Below, one piece after another: positions 40,801-50,460 of a stretch of DNA of 64,000 nt (the first letter of the stretch is position 1; each line of letters opens with the position of its first letter). Source of the DNA: Gracilaria gracilis (lineage: Eukaryota > Rhodophyta > Florideophyceae > Gracilariales > Gracilariaceae). The stretch covers positions 310,001-374,000 of the forward strand of contig JARGSG010000184.1 of NCBI GenBank assembly GCA_030374805.1, in the 5' to 3' direction. Below the pieces are notes generated by a model that was given only the letters and a program-made list of their open reading frames with translations, had not been told where the DNA came from and did not search any database. Made by a program: the position numbers and the translations under genes.

Positions 40801-43620
40801 GCCCCCACTCAGTAGCTTACCAGATGCTTCGAAATAGCCCAGAGGTCCACGGCTTGCTGCACCCTCGACTATTTCGGATGGTGAAAGTATACTGGCTTTC
40901 GACTCGATAACACCCGACCTTGCTAACTTAAACAGTGAAACTCGGGAAGTGTCGAAGTCTCTGCTTGGCGGTGTAATCACTTGCCGCGAAGCTTCCTCTC
41001 GTAGCGAAGAAAGTACTTCGAACCCCAATAGCTCACAAAACTGCTGGGCTTCTTCCTCATCCTCAAAACATAAGCGCTTCGACAGGGTGTCAATTGCAAT
41101 CTCATCCTGACTGTTTGCGCTACCATACGCGGAATTCAGCAAACGAAGAGCTTGTACCCTCATTAGGGTAAACCTGGAATGCATGAGACATGCCATGAGA
41201 TATGGGGCCTGTCGAACGCAAGAGAAGAACCTGACGGGATTGATAAATTGCCCCCCTGCAGCCTTGACGATTTCCAAAGCAAGCTTTACAGGTAGGCTCC
41301 GACGAACATCTTTTGCAAAGCCCGTCCACAGCTGAACACAAGTTTGAGGGTCGGACATTTGTGTCAAAATGTAGTACGCTTGCATCTCGGGTTCATTTTC
41401 GGAAGTTCTCAAGTTCTGTTCCCTGCGAAAGTCGTACATTTCACGCAGTGAAATCAAACACTTGTCCAACTGCTCAAGGTTCTGCTTGGAAGAAAACTGG
41501 GCAGGGTTTGTTCCAAACAGTCGGTGCTCTGACATTATATGGAACCGCACGCTTTCCTCATGAATTTTGATGCAGCACTCATCCCGAACCCCTTGCAAAG
41601 TGAAGTCTTGCCGAATAGATCTGGTCCTGTCCCTTATGAAATTGTGTACCTCATAGAACTCAGCCTGTTTAGAATCACATACCTTCTTCAAGTGATCCAT
41701 CGTCCTCGCTAGAACCTGAGGCGGTCGCACTTCCTCCGGTTTCTGTTCCTCACTAATGGCAGCTGATCGTCTATACTTTTTGACAGCTTTCGCAGGGTCA
41801 GGTTCTGACCCTGGACCGCCCTTTAGCTCGAATATAGAAACGTCCCGCTGCTCAACACGAGACTCAAATTCTGTCATTGGGCACATTTCAAGACATTCTC
41901 CCACAAACTGCCTGGCATCTTGTATATCCATCTTCTGCCCAACCTTTCGCCAATGTTCATTCCTAGTAGATTCATTAGTCTTCTTCGGTTCTGTGCTTGG
42001 TTTTAGTGAACCGTACTTCGAAAGCCTTGCATCCACTTTTCTCCGATCTACATTGGGATGCAGTTTCTCATAGGATTCCTGAGGGCCCATTCTTCCTTTA
42101 AGCTTCTGTGAAAGTTGTTTCTCTTTGCGAAATTCTTGTTGCCTTTTCTTTTCTTCAATTTTGGCAATCTCCCGCCGAAGCTGTTCCATTTCACGAACTC
42201 TTTCCTCTTCCGTCATTTGTCTTGGTTCCTTGCCGGAAGCCGCACGTCCTGCATTGTTTATTTGGTCGTTCCTTGTTCCCATATGATCATCATCAGTTTG
42301 AACCTCCTCCATATGATATATATGCAGTCTCTTGTTGTAATACCGCGGTCTGCTCCTCAGCATTTCTTCCGCCGTATCCTCATCCTGCATGGTAATGATT
42401 GCATCCCTTTGTGACCCATCTGCACCATGGCGTTGGGTGAACTTTACGTCAACAACACCACTTGCGAAACCTTCAAGCACCTGCTTCATTTGCCTACCGC
42501 TCCTAATTCCTCTTGGAACTTGGGAGATAACGAGCTTAGGGTGTGTTGCTTCCACCCGTTTCAGCTCGTCCTTTTCTTTCGCTCGCGAATTCTTCCTTAC
42601 TTCATACGGCTGGTAATACTGTATATTAAGAACGGTTCCATGATACGAACGACCGGCTTTGTATGCAAGAGAAGCCTCCCGTACTGATTCGAAAGTGACA
42701 ACGGCTGTTCTGTTCGAGTCCTTTTGTTTAGACCCTCTCAGACTAACGTTAGACACGGTTACAGGCAACCTCTCAAAATGCTCCGCCATTGCTCGTGTCG
42801 AAAACAGGGGTATCGGAACGGATCTGATGAATAACGAAAGGCGTTCACCTGTATGTAGAGGAGCCCTTTTCTCCTCATCGGCTTCATTCGCTTTCCAGGA
42901 TCTTTCGTTGGCGATATTCTGTTCCCGAGCTGGCCATTCGTCATACTCCTCAGAGCCTGTTTCATTCCCAAACGAAGTAAACTGCTTGCGAGGTGCCAAG
43001 CCTTGATTTCCCTGCGGCTGCCCGGATGAGGACGCAGGTTGATTACGCTGATTCTTAAAAGGGTATTTCGGCGGTTTAGAAGAATCGTTGTTAGCAAATG
43101 GGGAACCTGCCCCCAAATGCGTTGCAGAGAATTTCGGTGCTTCTTCCGAAGCCAATTCTGTGGCGTTCGCTTGGAACACGTCTTGAGGTTCCGAATCAGA
43201 AAATGTGTTTGCTCCTCCAGAATGTTTAGTTTGGAAGCTTTGGGAAGCGAAAGAGTTAGGGATGGTTGAAACTGGAGCAGCCGCCGTCGGCCATGGGTTG
43301 TTAGATGCAAACTGTGCGCGGTTTCGAGCACGTGCATCAACAAAAGGGTCCTCATAGCGCACGGAATCAAATACATCTCCATGAGAAGCTTGAAACGGTG
43401 GGGGGTTAGAAACTGTGTTCGTTCGCCGATGTGAACGACCCCGCTCGCGACTCCCCGAATAGACAGGTGTAATTTCGTCCGCGAAGGGGTCTCCGGTTTC
43501 TTCCTCTTGCGGCAAACGAGACTCGCCGCGTCCTGTGCCTGACCATGAGGGATTCCTTCCGCCACGTGATCGTTCAGGTTCCATTGTGGCGCTGCGAAAG
43601 GGGAGTCCACGACAAGGCAA
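37891..43620 (-). CDS. SAC3/GANP-domain mRNA export protein (TREX-2 scaffold, MCM3AP-like)
   Basis: This is the scaffold of the TREX-2 complex linking transcription to mRNA export at nuclear pores. The 1909-residue frame has a disordered N-terminus (1-260). Two RRM-like folds follow, about 262-345 (LFIRSVPIPLF ... AVVTFESVREASLAY) and 365-445 (LVISQVPRGI ... AIITMQDEDTAEEML). A coiled coil lies near 470-500. The SAC3/GANP domain starts near 578 (GECLEMCPMTEFESR) and runs to about 860 with FIRDRTRSIRQDF and the EMYDFRREQN helix. A Ser/Thr-rich linker leads to a helical GANP-type C-terminal region (about 1240-1890) with a basic end (PVRKRRLSL). RRM plus SAC3 matches animal GANP more than yeast Sac3. 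An ATG at 43584 is an equally possible start. There is no intron over 5.7 kb. Confidence 0.9.
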   Translation of the reverse strand: MPCRGLPFRSATMEPERSRGGRNPSWSGTGRGESRLPQEEETGDPFADEITPVYSGSRERGRSHRRTNTVSNPPPFQASHGDVFDSVRYEDPFVDARARNRAQFASNNPWPTAAAPVSTIPNSFASQSFQTKHSGGANTFSDSEPQDVFQANATELASEEAPKFSATHLGAGSPFANNDSSKPPKYPFKNQRNQPASSSGQPQGNQGLAPRKQFTSFGNETGSEEYDEWPAREQNIANERSWKANEADEEKRAPLHTGERLSLFIRSVPIPLFSTRAMAEHFERLPVTVSNVSLRGSKQKDSNRTAVVTFESVREASLAYKAGRSYHGTVLNIQYYQPYEVRKNSRAKEKDELKRVEATHPKLVISQVPRGIRSGRQMKQVLEGFASGVVDVKFTQRHGADGSQRDAIITMQDEDTAEEMLRSRPRYYNKRLHIYHMEEVQTDDDHMGTRNDQINNAGRAASGKEPRQMTEEERVREMEQLRREIAKIEEKKRQQEFRKEKQLSQKLKGRMGPQESYEKLHPNVDRRKVDARLSKYGSLKPSTEPKKTNESTRNEHWRKVGQKMDIQDARQFVGECLEMCPMTEFESRVEQRDVSIFELKGGPGSEPDPAKAVKKYRRSAAISEEQKPEEVRPPQVLARTMDHLKKVCDSKQAEFYEVHNFIRDRTRSIRQDFTLQGVRDECCIKIHEESVRFHIMSEHRLFGTNPAQFSSKQNLEQLDKCLISLREMYDFRREQNLRTSENEPEMQAYYILTQMSDPQTCVQLWTGFAKDVRRSLPVKLALEIVKAAGGQFINPVRFFSCVRQAPYLMACLMHSRFTLMRVQALRLLNSAYGSANSQDEIAIDTLSKRLCFEDEEEAQQFCELLGFEVLSSLREEASRQVITPPSRDFDTSRVSLFKLARSGVIESKASILSPSEIVEGAASRGPLGYFEASGKLLSGGTHGNKTVTHHESANIGEKASVSSPIHNRNVLGSSALQKQTSTLRVSSIETNVADEVKPRDLSSGEQRLAFNAEAPIKEEPDSSLGLFPSQNDPGSHSLLVAEDGQRKISGATMSLRDGAGEAKTSTALIQSTNVSTGIQFSVKQGTSDSSLKGLGQTLSASEKPFHSVQAAMSTQIASSAQSVAGTEKKMAPDGLPNALVNTAPITGFGIPQAVGEYSTVEESRQNESAPQIAGPGSREVFQTGSEIPTNEQDNGTSSKTDLEPHEDEQNKLRERASRVVEERQRIVSIAKKARAHRHEERCGRLLFEIARHTESIEESMRIAFSVLRSLNEGGLLSRSDTLRACQTGFEHLGRTWARITRAEEFLDESKSWSWEGLPFPELPSPTLSELREKGGDAWEEIYEHQKTALLRSPEPPNVDEHAEKFFYANKTLVNDLRSPLEMSMKTVTDRIPILSLPSDDRVPNPGLEVENVFLTLRKLAVLQWQAVIVGERKGLSGVNVTTTWLRSRLGKDVMNNRVVINAKNKETVKYPCLSVLQVGTEDTLPSTASTIIWSIDGATGESGLNEQQKVIEQRLSALRSQSRTAPNVPPFLILVCFNSMGPISPSLKEKLEQGDESEWAQSLLTRDIVCGVRCVVLSRETVLQRDQDPQLTGYIAESVVCHQSRSATHRIDFQLQRVGDKLVEVGNNAWMEVLDWQFSRCQSPGCNELYDMIRIVNRNWRRVAKEVSENARRWPTEFSYHRLQFIRIGAELTRRMKLPMPTESNDQSYERYLASLCTLGGIAFPKIRHDGFQGLVEFCRALGIIMPRLVSSLLRDLNNVEAPLARVLDEEKQTSRIRRLNVLFTSVFAGDNNRYSSDTGDRRKEPSLGKRHRHEDDVGRKDVLGQDEFESPVRKRRLSLNEEYRGASETPRKRFSLPWKVFGSRRWSERYEVIVAEAEAFGKEIDATIDLISKRRKVFHPERQLAVSG

Positions 43621-44861
43621 GGCAGATCAAAAGTGCGTTCTGCAATGAAGCTTAGTTCGGAGCTCCGAACCTGCACGCAGTTATCAGCAAGTACTGATGA
43701 TGTTGTTGTTCCAAATTGTCAGTATCGTGCAGGCTAGCAGTATTACGTTCGTAATAGCATCGCAGTTCGCTCCATAGGTAGCGCGTTACCTGTCTTAATT
43801 TCCCTCACGCAGTACGCATCTACTGTACAAAAGTAAATTAGAATGTTACCTAAAGCGGAACGACGCCTCCTCGCCTTTCGTGTCGAAATCGTCTCACCAC
43901 GTCTCCATGTTGGCCAACCTACAGAAGATGATGATGACAGAAGAGCGCCAGGGGGATTTTTTTTGGAGAAATTCTTCTAACTCTTTTGCTGGCACCTCCA
44001 GAAACGCGTCCAAGGGCCAAACACACGAAGAGTTTTACTGTTCAGATCCAACCCTGCAACAATCCACTTCCAGCTTCGAGCGCGCAGGCCGCACTGACTG
44101 AAGACACTGACTGGAGAGAATGAAGTAGTTGTGAGTCACAACTTGTGACCTGGATTAGAAAAACGAGTATCGAAATCCCTTCCGACTTCGCGATGAAGAA
44201 GTCAAACCCTATTCTGTCTGAAGTTTCCAAGCTGAAGGGTCGGCTGACGGGGGTTGGGATGAGATGGTCAAACGGCTATCGCTTCATCACACGCATGATG
44301 CGCCAGGTCATTGCAAAAATTACAAACATTGGACCCACTGGGTCATGAGTCATGCATGACCAGCCTCAACCCCACACACGCAGGACAAGCCGGGAGACAT
44401 CACAACAATCTCTTGGGAGCATTGTCCCTATGCCAATGCATGTGCTTTGTAGCGTCAAAGCCAAAATGTTTCAGCTTAGCTCCGAACTGGTGCATTGACA
44501 TCTTTTGCGTCCTCTTCAGAAGTAATTGTTGGTTTCGGAGTTGCTGACTCGCTGACCTAGCCGAAGACGAGTCGTTCCTTGATCCATTGCACTCCCTCGC
44601 ATAAGCTAACAATCATCGTGAGAGCATAGAAAGCTAATTCGCTTGTTTCCTCCCTTCATATGGTTCTGTGATCCTGCAAGGGACGGCAACAATCTTTTCT
44701 GGATTCAGGTTTGCCTGCACGAGTATGGAGACTGTGAAAGTCCATGTGACTAGTGCTCGAAATCTTCGACCACATCGCTCTTATCTACTCTTCGATCAAG
44801 CATCGTTGGTTCTAGCACAACTTCAGGACGTCTTCAACCGGCACAAACGTTACAAACCATA
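43621..44861. other. Intergenic region between SAC3/GANP and the hydrolase pseudogene
   Basis: This 1.2 kb contains the likely SAC3/GANP promoter and short frames with no recognisable content (for example 43880-44101 and 44668-44862). No repeat or RNA is seen. Confidence 0.3.
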
Positions 44862-45848
44862 ATGCCTTTCAGTAGATCTGTTATAAGTCGGCGAAGCGTT
44901 GATTTTGGGGCCGTGAAGTTTGCCTTCTTCGCAGGAGAGGTTCCTGTAGACTTAAGAATTCAGCTTGTTGACAGAATCTCCAAACTCCCAGGGTCTATGA
45001 ATGTTTTCACGGACGAAACAATTGACCTGCGAGGAGCCCAGGACCTGGTGTGTTCTTGCGGAGGAGGTTGTAATGGGCATATACTTCATTATCAAACGAA
45101 TGACCGCGGGCCGTTCAATGGGAAGATTATCTTACGTGTTCTCATACGGATGCGAACATTGGAACCAAAGGCCACTACTAATAACGTCACGCAGCGCTTC
45201 TTGAATATCCTTCCCCGTATAGATCGCATGGCACCAGGTTTTAAGGAATCGTTTCCAGAAGCTGAGAAACTAACATACCTCCTAATTGGTGGCTTATTCA
45301 CCGACCACTACCCTACTTCGAGAAGAACATCCAATACTTACAAGAAAACCTTTACCTGCCCCGGGTACAATCTGTGCCAATCCACACAGAAGGAAGCGTT
45401 GAAAGGAACACCAAAATAATCAGGGATTCAGTTATAAAGACCTGTAAGGGGGCGAAGTCAGTTGTGCTGATAGGGCACTCGAAGGGGGGTGTGGATGCCA
45501 CCACTGTTATACAGGCTTACCCTGATATCATTCCGTTTCTTTTATGGTATTATCACCTTTCAAGCTCCTTTTGGAGGTACTTTTCTTGTCGATTTTGTGG
45601 CGAAAAGCAGACTCGCCATCACCGCTATCAAGAGTATAATAGAACGTTTATGGAAAGGAGATCAGGAATCTGTGCAAGATTTGTGCTACTCGTCCCGCCT
45701 CAATGTACTTGCAGTTGTTCCTGAGAACTTTACCAATGCTGTGGAAAATGTTGACGCTCAAGGGGCACACTCTCACGAAGCCGTGGTAATGAAACAGAGA
45801 ACTCAGTTAGAGCCAACCTTGATATCTTTAAGCGGATACCAATCGTGA
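44862..45848 (+). pseudogene. Alpha/beta-hydrolase (lipase-like), frameshifted
   Basis: Protein-like sequence runs through the region. KFAFFAGEVPVDLR and LLIGGLFTDHYP are in one frame. IHTEGSVERN and the nucleophile elbow VVLIGHSKGGVDA (GxSxG) are in a second. ITFQAPFGGTFLVDFVA and about 80 further residues are back in the first frame. Two frame changes, near 45305-45330 and near 45525, separate these parts, and neither has intron-like borders, so the host gene is broken or very recently decayed. Order and spacing match a serine lipase or esterase: elbow, then QAPFGGT about 25 residues on. The catalytic Asp and His are not identified. It sits at the edge of the transposon-rich tract. Confidence 0.6.
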
Positions 45849-45895
45849 GTTTCGGTAGCTTTGCTTCTTTTGCCCTGCTTGGGACGAGTGAATAT

Positions 45896-46631
45896 CAGGG
45901 CCGTATTTATGACTGACTGACTTCCCTACAATTATGAATGACTTTGACTGACTGACTCGTCCTCTTTATATCTAGTCAGTCATTCTAGTCATTGAACGCG
46001 ATGACTGACTATATACACAGATATGAAACAAAAAACGCGCCGTGACACTGTCCAAAGCATACCACAATCGACGGCAAGAAGTCAATACTAGTCAATACTC
46101 TGCTTAAAAGTTTAGATGTCTTTCTAGCAAAGCTGTCGACGACGGCGGCAAGTAAAAAAGCTACATTCCTTGCGAACATCAAAGGCACCGTTTGATCAGG
46201 CATCTTTCCTGGCTTCATTCCTACCATTTTTTTGTCTCACCGATCGTTTCAATGACCAAACAAAAGGCCTCATCACTTCCCTCACTCTTAGGAGAAACGC
46301 CAAGCATCAGGTAGACAACAGCGTTGAAGAGATTACTGCAAACTCCACCCAGTGTCCCAGAGAAAGCACTATTGCGAAAAAGCTTGTCCGTGAGCAAACC
46401 AACAAGGCACTGTTTTGCATCCGACTGCCTCTGCCTTTTCGTCAAACTGTTCTCAAAGTTGCTCGAGATATATCCAAGAAGAGATGATGCTCCCAATGGT
46501 GCCAAATGCGCTACAGTTCTGGTGATATACCTGATGACTAGATCATGACTAAATCTGACTGACTGCCGTAATAAACTAATGACTAGTGACTTTGGGGTAC
46601 CCCCATTTAGTCAGTCAGAAATACGCCCCTG
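45896..46631. mobile_element. Non-autonomous hAT element (736 bp) with 8-bp target duplication
   Basis: Terminal inverted repeats are CAGGGCCGTATTTATGACTG on the left and the complement of CAGGGGCGTATTTCTGACTG on the right, two mismatches in about 22 bp. The element is flanked by perfect 8-bp direct repeats gtgaatat (45888-45895 and 46632-46639). CAGGG ends and 8-bp duplications are diagnostic of the hAT superfamily. Both ends carry many GACTGACT/AGTCAGTC subterminal motifs, typical transposase-binding repeats. No transposase frame is present, so it depends on an autonomous relative. A related end lies at 56784. Confidence 0.9.
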
Positions 46632-47046
46632 GTGAATATGGGAAGCTACGGGAACCAAACAAGCTGTCGGTGGTTGAAGAAACAAGGAGGCAGTGTTATA
46701 GACACAAGCAGAAGCGGGTGTTTATTGCGTAGAGTTGCGTCTCTACCTCCCGCGTTGGGCGCGCAAAAAGACCCCTGGCGGGGTCGACAGTGACGTAAAA
46801 TAGCAAACATTGCCGTCGGAGCAGCTAGAACGGCACAAAGGTGCCTCAAAGGAAGCGTTCACTGTAGACCAGAAGCACAGTCGTAGTCTGCAGCCTTCTT
46901 AACTTGGAACCACAGCTTCGAGATCGGCCCACTTCTCCATGCAATAAAGAATGTCGGAAAGGGCAAGACCCAGCTTCCATTATTTCTCCTAGTCCCTTTA
47001 TTTTCATCGCAGTAGACAGAAAACATCAACTTCAATGCATTCGATT

Positions 47047-47280
47047 CTAGTTCATCTTCTGATCACTCGGCATGATAGTAATGTTCATGAAGTGTACTGC
47101 CCTAAAACAATTCGTTGCAGGACTGTTCGCCATACGTCGGTTCGAAACAGTACTAAAAGAAAGATACTGTGAATATGAATTGCCATCCCGAACCTTGTAC
47201 ACGTAGATGGTGAATGTGATACAGAGAGTCACAACGAGAAACGACAGCAGAAAGATCGCGTTCCCTTCCGATTCATCCAT
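47047..47280 (-). CDS. Putative small membrane protein A, second copy
   Basis: The 77-residue frame is homologous to the frame at 34984-35310. It keeps the DESEGNA start, the helix FLLSFLVVTLCITFTIY and SNRRMANSP. A six-residue in-frame length difference lies after the helix. Unrecognised family; it may be an exon or remnant. Confidence 0.35.
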   Translation of the reverse strand: MDESEGNAIFLLSFLVVTLCITFTIYVYKVRDGNSYSQYLSFSTVSNRRMANSPATNCFRAVHFMNITIMPSDQKMN

Positions 47281-47649
47281 GATACCTTGCCAAGGTTTTG
47301 CTGCTTCCTTTGCTTTCTGGAGTAGTTAAGGGTCCATAGAAATGTCGTGTGATATTGTTTTTGATCGATACAGGGCTTTAACAGCTCTCATGTAAAAAGG
47401 TAGTGGCTTCTCTGCAGTGTTCCGGGCATCGCGACGTTATCCAAACGTACCCGGCGGCGGCTGCAGTCCCAAGACCTTGCCCAGTTCTTAGAATAGCCAC
47501 GTACAGTATAGCGATTTGTCATCGACATGGGCCGTGGAGAACTGCCAAGTTATGAATAATGATTACACAGTCGTGAGGTGGAAGATGCGGTCCTGTTAGA
47601 AATCATTTGAATCACTCAGATCAGAAGTTTCCACCCAGGACCATGTCTG

Positions 47650-47735
47650 TTGGATGCTGTTTCAGCTGAGGGATGCTGCTTCAGCTGAGGGATGCTTTTC
47701 AGCTAAGGGATGCTGTTTCAGCTGAGGGATGGTGC
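47650..47735. repeat. About 4.5 tandem copies of a 19-bp unit (ttcagctgagggatgctgt)
   Basis: The unit is present once in the corresponding place of the other copy (about 35565-35590), so this is a local expansion after the copies separated. Confidence 0.8.
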
Positions 47736-47861
47736 TTGAGTTTCGAGTGAGGACTATGATATTGGCTTGGTGCCACCACCGCTGCGACCAAAATTTCAAA
47801 GCGATGTTGACCAAAACGACAAAGAAAAGAGCATCAAAAATGAAAGTTTTCTCAGAAGAAT

Positions 47862-48067
47862 GGGGAGTACCGTTGGTACCTTTTAGACTTAACGCTGTTT
47901 TGCGTAAGAAACATAGCTCATTGAGCGTAACACGGCTGAAGATTTTTAGTTTGTACCGACGGTAGCTAGCTTATCAAAAAGAGTTATTGATATTAGGGGT
48001 TCCTTGCACAAACCCCACGCGATACGAGAAAATAGCGCATATCCGCTCGTAATAAAGAAGAAGAAGA
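47862..48067. mobile_element. About 205-bp insertion, SINE-like or other short element
   Basis: Comparison with 35715-35720 shows extra DNA between gaagaatg and aggagttgatggg. It ends in a purine-rich aataaagaagaagaagag tail, reminiscent of a retroposed tail. No clear internal Pol III boxes or target duplication is visible, so the class is uncertain. Confidence 0.4.
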
Positions 48068-48830
48068 GGAGTTGATGGGGGATATGGGGAGATTGGTGAA
48101 CGGTTCCTCTGCGCATCGCTACTGATGTTGGTGGTCAGAGCTTCAGAACTTCTGAATCACAAGGTAAAGAACCTTTGATAGTAGTCAATCTCTCATCCCG
48201 CACTGATTGTTTCTGGTGAGGCCGTTCGGTGTCGGTGCACCTAGGGCACGGCGCCATTCGACTTGCCTCCCATGGCGTTGGTTCTGTTTTACGACACTGT
48301 CGAGACGGCAATGGGGTATGTGAATTTAGACCGTGAAAAACATGAATTGGGTAGCCCTTTGGTGGAGCAAGAACAAGTGCCGTATGTGGGTTTTGGCCTT
48401 GTTAAGCGAGAACTATGGAAATGAATGATACGCAAATACTCTTTATATTTGAATACCAAAGTCATAGTCTGCTTCTTTTCCAAAGGGAAAGAAGAACAGC
48501 AGCTTTATTCCATTTCTGATATCATCCCCTTGTACATACGGAGTTTCAGCTTCAGAGCCATCCTCAGAAAGCGCCCCCGAAATGTTCTTCTCATGGGCCA
48601 ATTCTCAACAAAATATATCCAAAGTGTCGTGATTTCTGATAACTAAGGTATGTTTACCTGGTAAACGTGAGATGTGCTCACAATGTATCTCTTGTATACA
48701 ATACCACAAGACTTGCTGTTTGTGTGCCTTGCAGTCATATTGAGAGTTAAGAACAAGGAGTTGGGCACTGTAGTCAATAGAGCAAAAAGAAAAACCTTAC
48801 ATGATGTTCATGATGATTTTTATCAAATTG

Positions 48831-50040
48831 GCTGTTCTCAATTCTGCACGTCATGAGCTTCTGTTCCCCGTTTTTCCATACCATTCGGGTTTAACGAAAA
48901 CTGGAGTCGTTTCTGTAGCTTACGGTTCATAATCATCATGAAACCAACCTTTTTCGGTTTCTGGGCTGTATGGATATGCATGTACGTTTCATATGCATGT
49001 TTATAAAGCCAAGAGGCCCAAAAGATCGGTTTCACGATGGTTATGAAGCAAAGGATTCACAGAATCTCTCTTTTGACAAAGTTTCAAACAGAAGTGTGAG
49101 CACTAATGTTGGCGCAACAGTGTTGGGGAACATTATGGAAAGAGAGATTCTGTGAATCCTTTGTTCCGATCCCGAACTCACACTTAGGCGGTAAACCACG
49201 TGTTTTGAATTCAGAGGAAGTGGCCGTGCCAGAACGCAAACCTGTGTCACGGTCTTCTGGAAAAAAAGTAGTCCCGGTGCTTACTGGCTGAGCTATGGCG
49301 TTTGGCCAGGGCACCTTAGATAATACTGGAGGTGTTAAAGCACTGATAGTGTGTTCGATATGCAGATCATTGATTGTACACCATGCCATGAACATGTTGA
49401 GGTTGAGGAGGACCAAGAAAGAGACCATGTTTTCCTCGATGTCATCCGCAATAAAACGGGAGATTTCGTCCGAAGCATAGGAATACGGCAAATTCGCTAC
49501 TCTTCTTCCGATGATATGTGACACTAGAAGCCGAAAGCGGTTGGTCAGGATTGCAATGTCCATTTTATAACAGAATATGTATTCGATAATGTTCCGTTTG
49601 AAACATTAACACAGACAGATTCTGTGAATACTTTTTACAATCCCGGACGCAAGTGAAGGCGGTAAACCATGCCATAAACATGTGATGGTGATGCAGCCAA
49701 GAAAAGGATCGTGGTCTTTCCCATCACAGAGAAGAGCATGATCTTTTTCTTGAGCTGCATCATCATCATTATGTTCATTGCATGATTAACCGCCTACATA
49801 ACAAAACAGGAGATTCCGGAAGATTCCTTTGATTATGACAAAGTCGTTACAATTGTGCCGATGAGATCTGGTATAAGAAGCCGAAAGAGGTTGGTGGGGT
49901 TTGACATGAGGTTGAGATGACGATATTGAAACGAAATGTGAATACAAACAATCCTTGAAACATCTATAGAACAAGAATGAACATGAGGGAGCTCGCAACC
50001 GTGAGTCTGAACTCTGATCGAGTCTAGTCAGTGTTTTGAG
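48831..50040. repeat. Region with a 24-bp inverted repeat and two diverged tandem segments
   Basis: A perfect 24-bp inverted repeat (49050-49073 and 49139-49162) surrounds 65 bp. The segments about 49137-49590 and 49610-49950 resemble each other (shared attctgtgaat.ctttt, aggcggtaaacca, agaagccgaaag.ggttggt). Hydrophobic minus-strand frames occur but no gene is supported. Confidence 0.45.
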
Positions 50041-50332
50041 TCGAGACCGTCTTTTTTCTGTCTCTTTGCGCTCCGTATCGGAGTTCAATAGCTTCCATAT
50101 AGTCGGAGTGACAGCTTCGTAGTAATCGGGTCATCGCAGCGACTGTAGAGTCTACAGTGTCGACGCACAAGCGAAAGGTGGTGTTAATTGCGTAGAGTAG
50201 TGACTCTAGCTCCCATGGTAGGGAGAGAATGACGGCCCTAGCGGGGTCGCAAGTGCCGTAAAATAGCACACATGCCGCGGAGGCAGCTAGAACGGCGCAC
50301 GGGCGCCGAACGGCCTCACAGGAAGCGTTCAC
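50024..50332 (-). CDS. Putative membrane protein B relative
   Basis: The 102-residue frame begins MNASCEAVRRPCAVLAAS, related to the middle of the frame at 34432-34878. The DNA around it (about 50040-50460) is a strongly diverged copy of the 2.6-kb repeat (gcagctagaacggcgca, aggaagcgttcactg). Function unknown. Confidence 0.25.
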   Translation of the reverse strand: MNASCEAVRRPCAVLAASAACVLFYGTCDPARAVILSLPWELESLLYAINTTFRLCVDTVDSTVAAMTRLLRSCHSDYMEAIELRYGAQRDRKKTVSTQNTD

Positions 50333-50460
50333 TGGGATACGAGAGCACAGCTGTAATCAACCTTCAGAACTCTGACTGATAGTTTGGGGTTCGACGCAAT
50401 CCTCTGCGCAATAAATACAGCCTGAAAGGGCTCCAACCGGCTTCCAGTACTATCCATACT

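Larger units (their letters stand above)
46640..48830. repeat. Dispersed copy of the 2.6-kb repeat unit
   Basis: It aligns with 34600-36655, including both hydrophobic minus-strand frames (46646-46849 and 47047-47280). Differences include a local tandem expansion (47650-47735) and a roughly 205-bp insertion (about 47862-48067). The hAT element sits immediately to its left. Confidence 0.7.

Noticed and set aside
48289-48483. Short minus-strand frame similar to one at 36059-36346
   Set aside because: The similarity is explained by the repeat copies; frame ends and lengths differ, so coding is unsupported.
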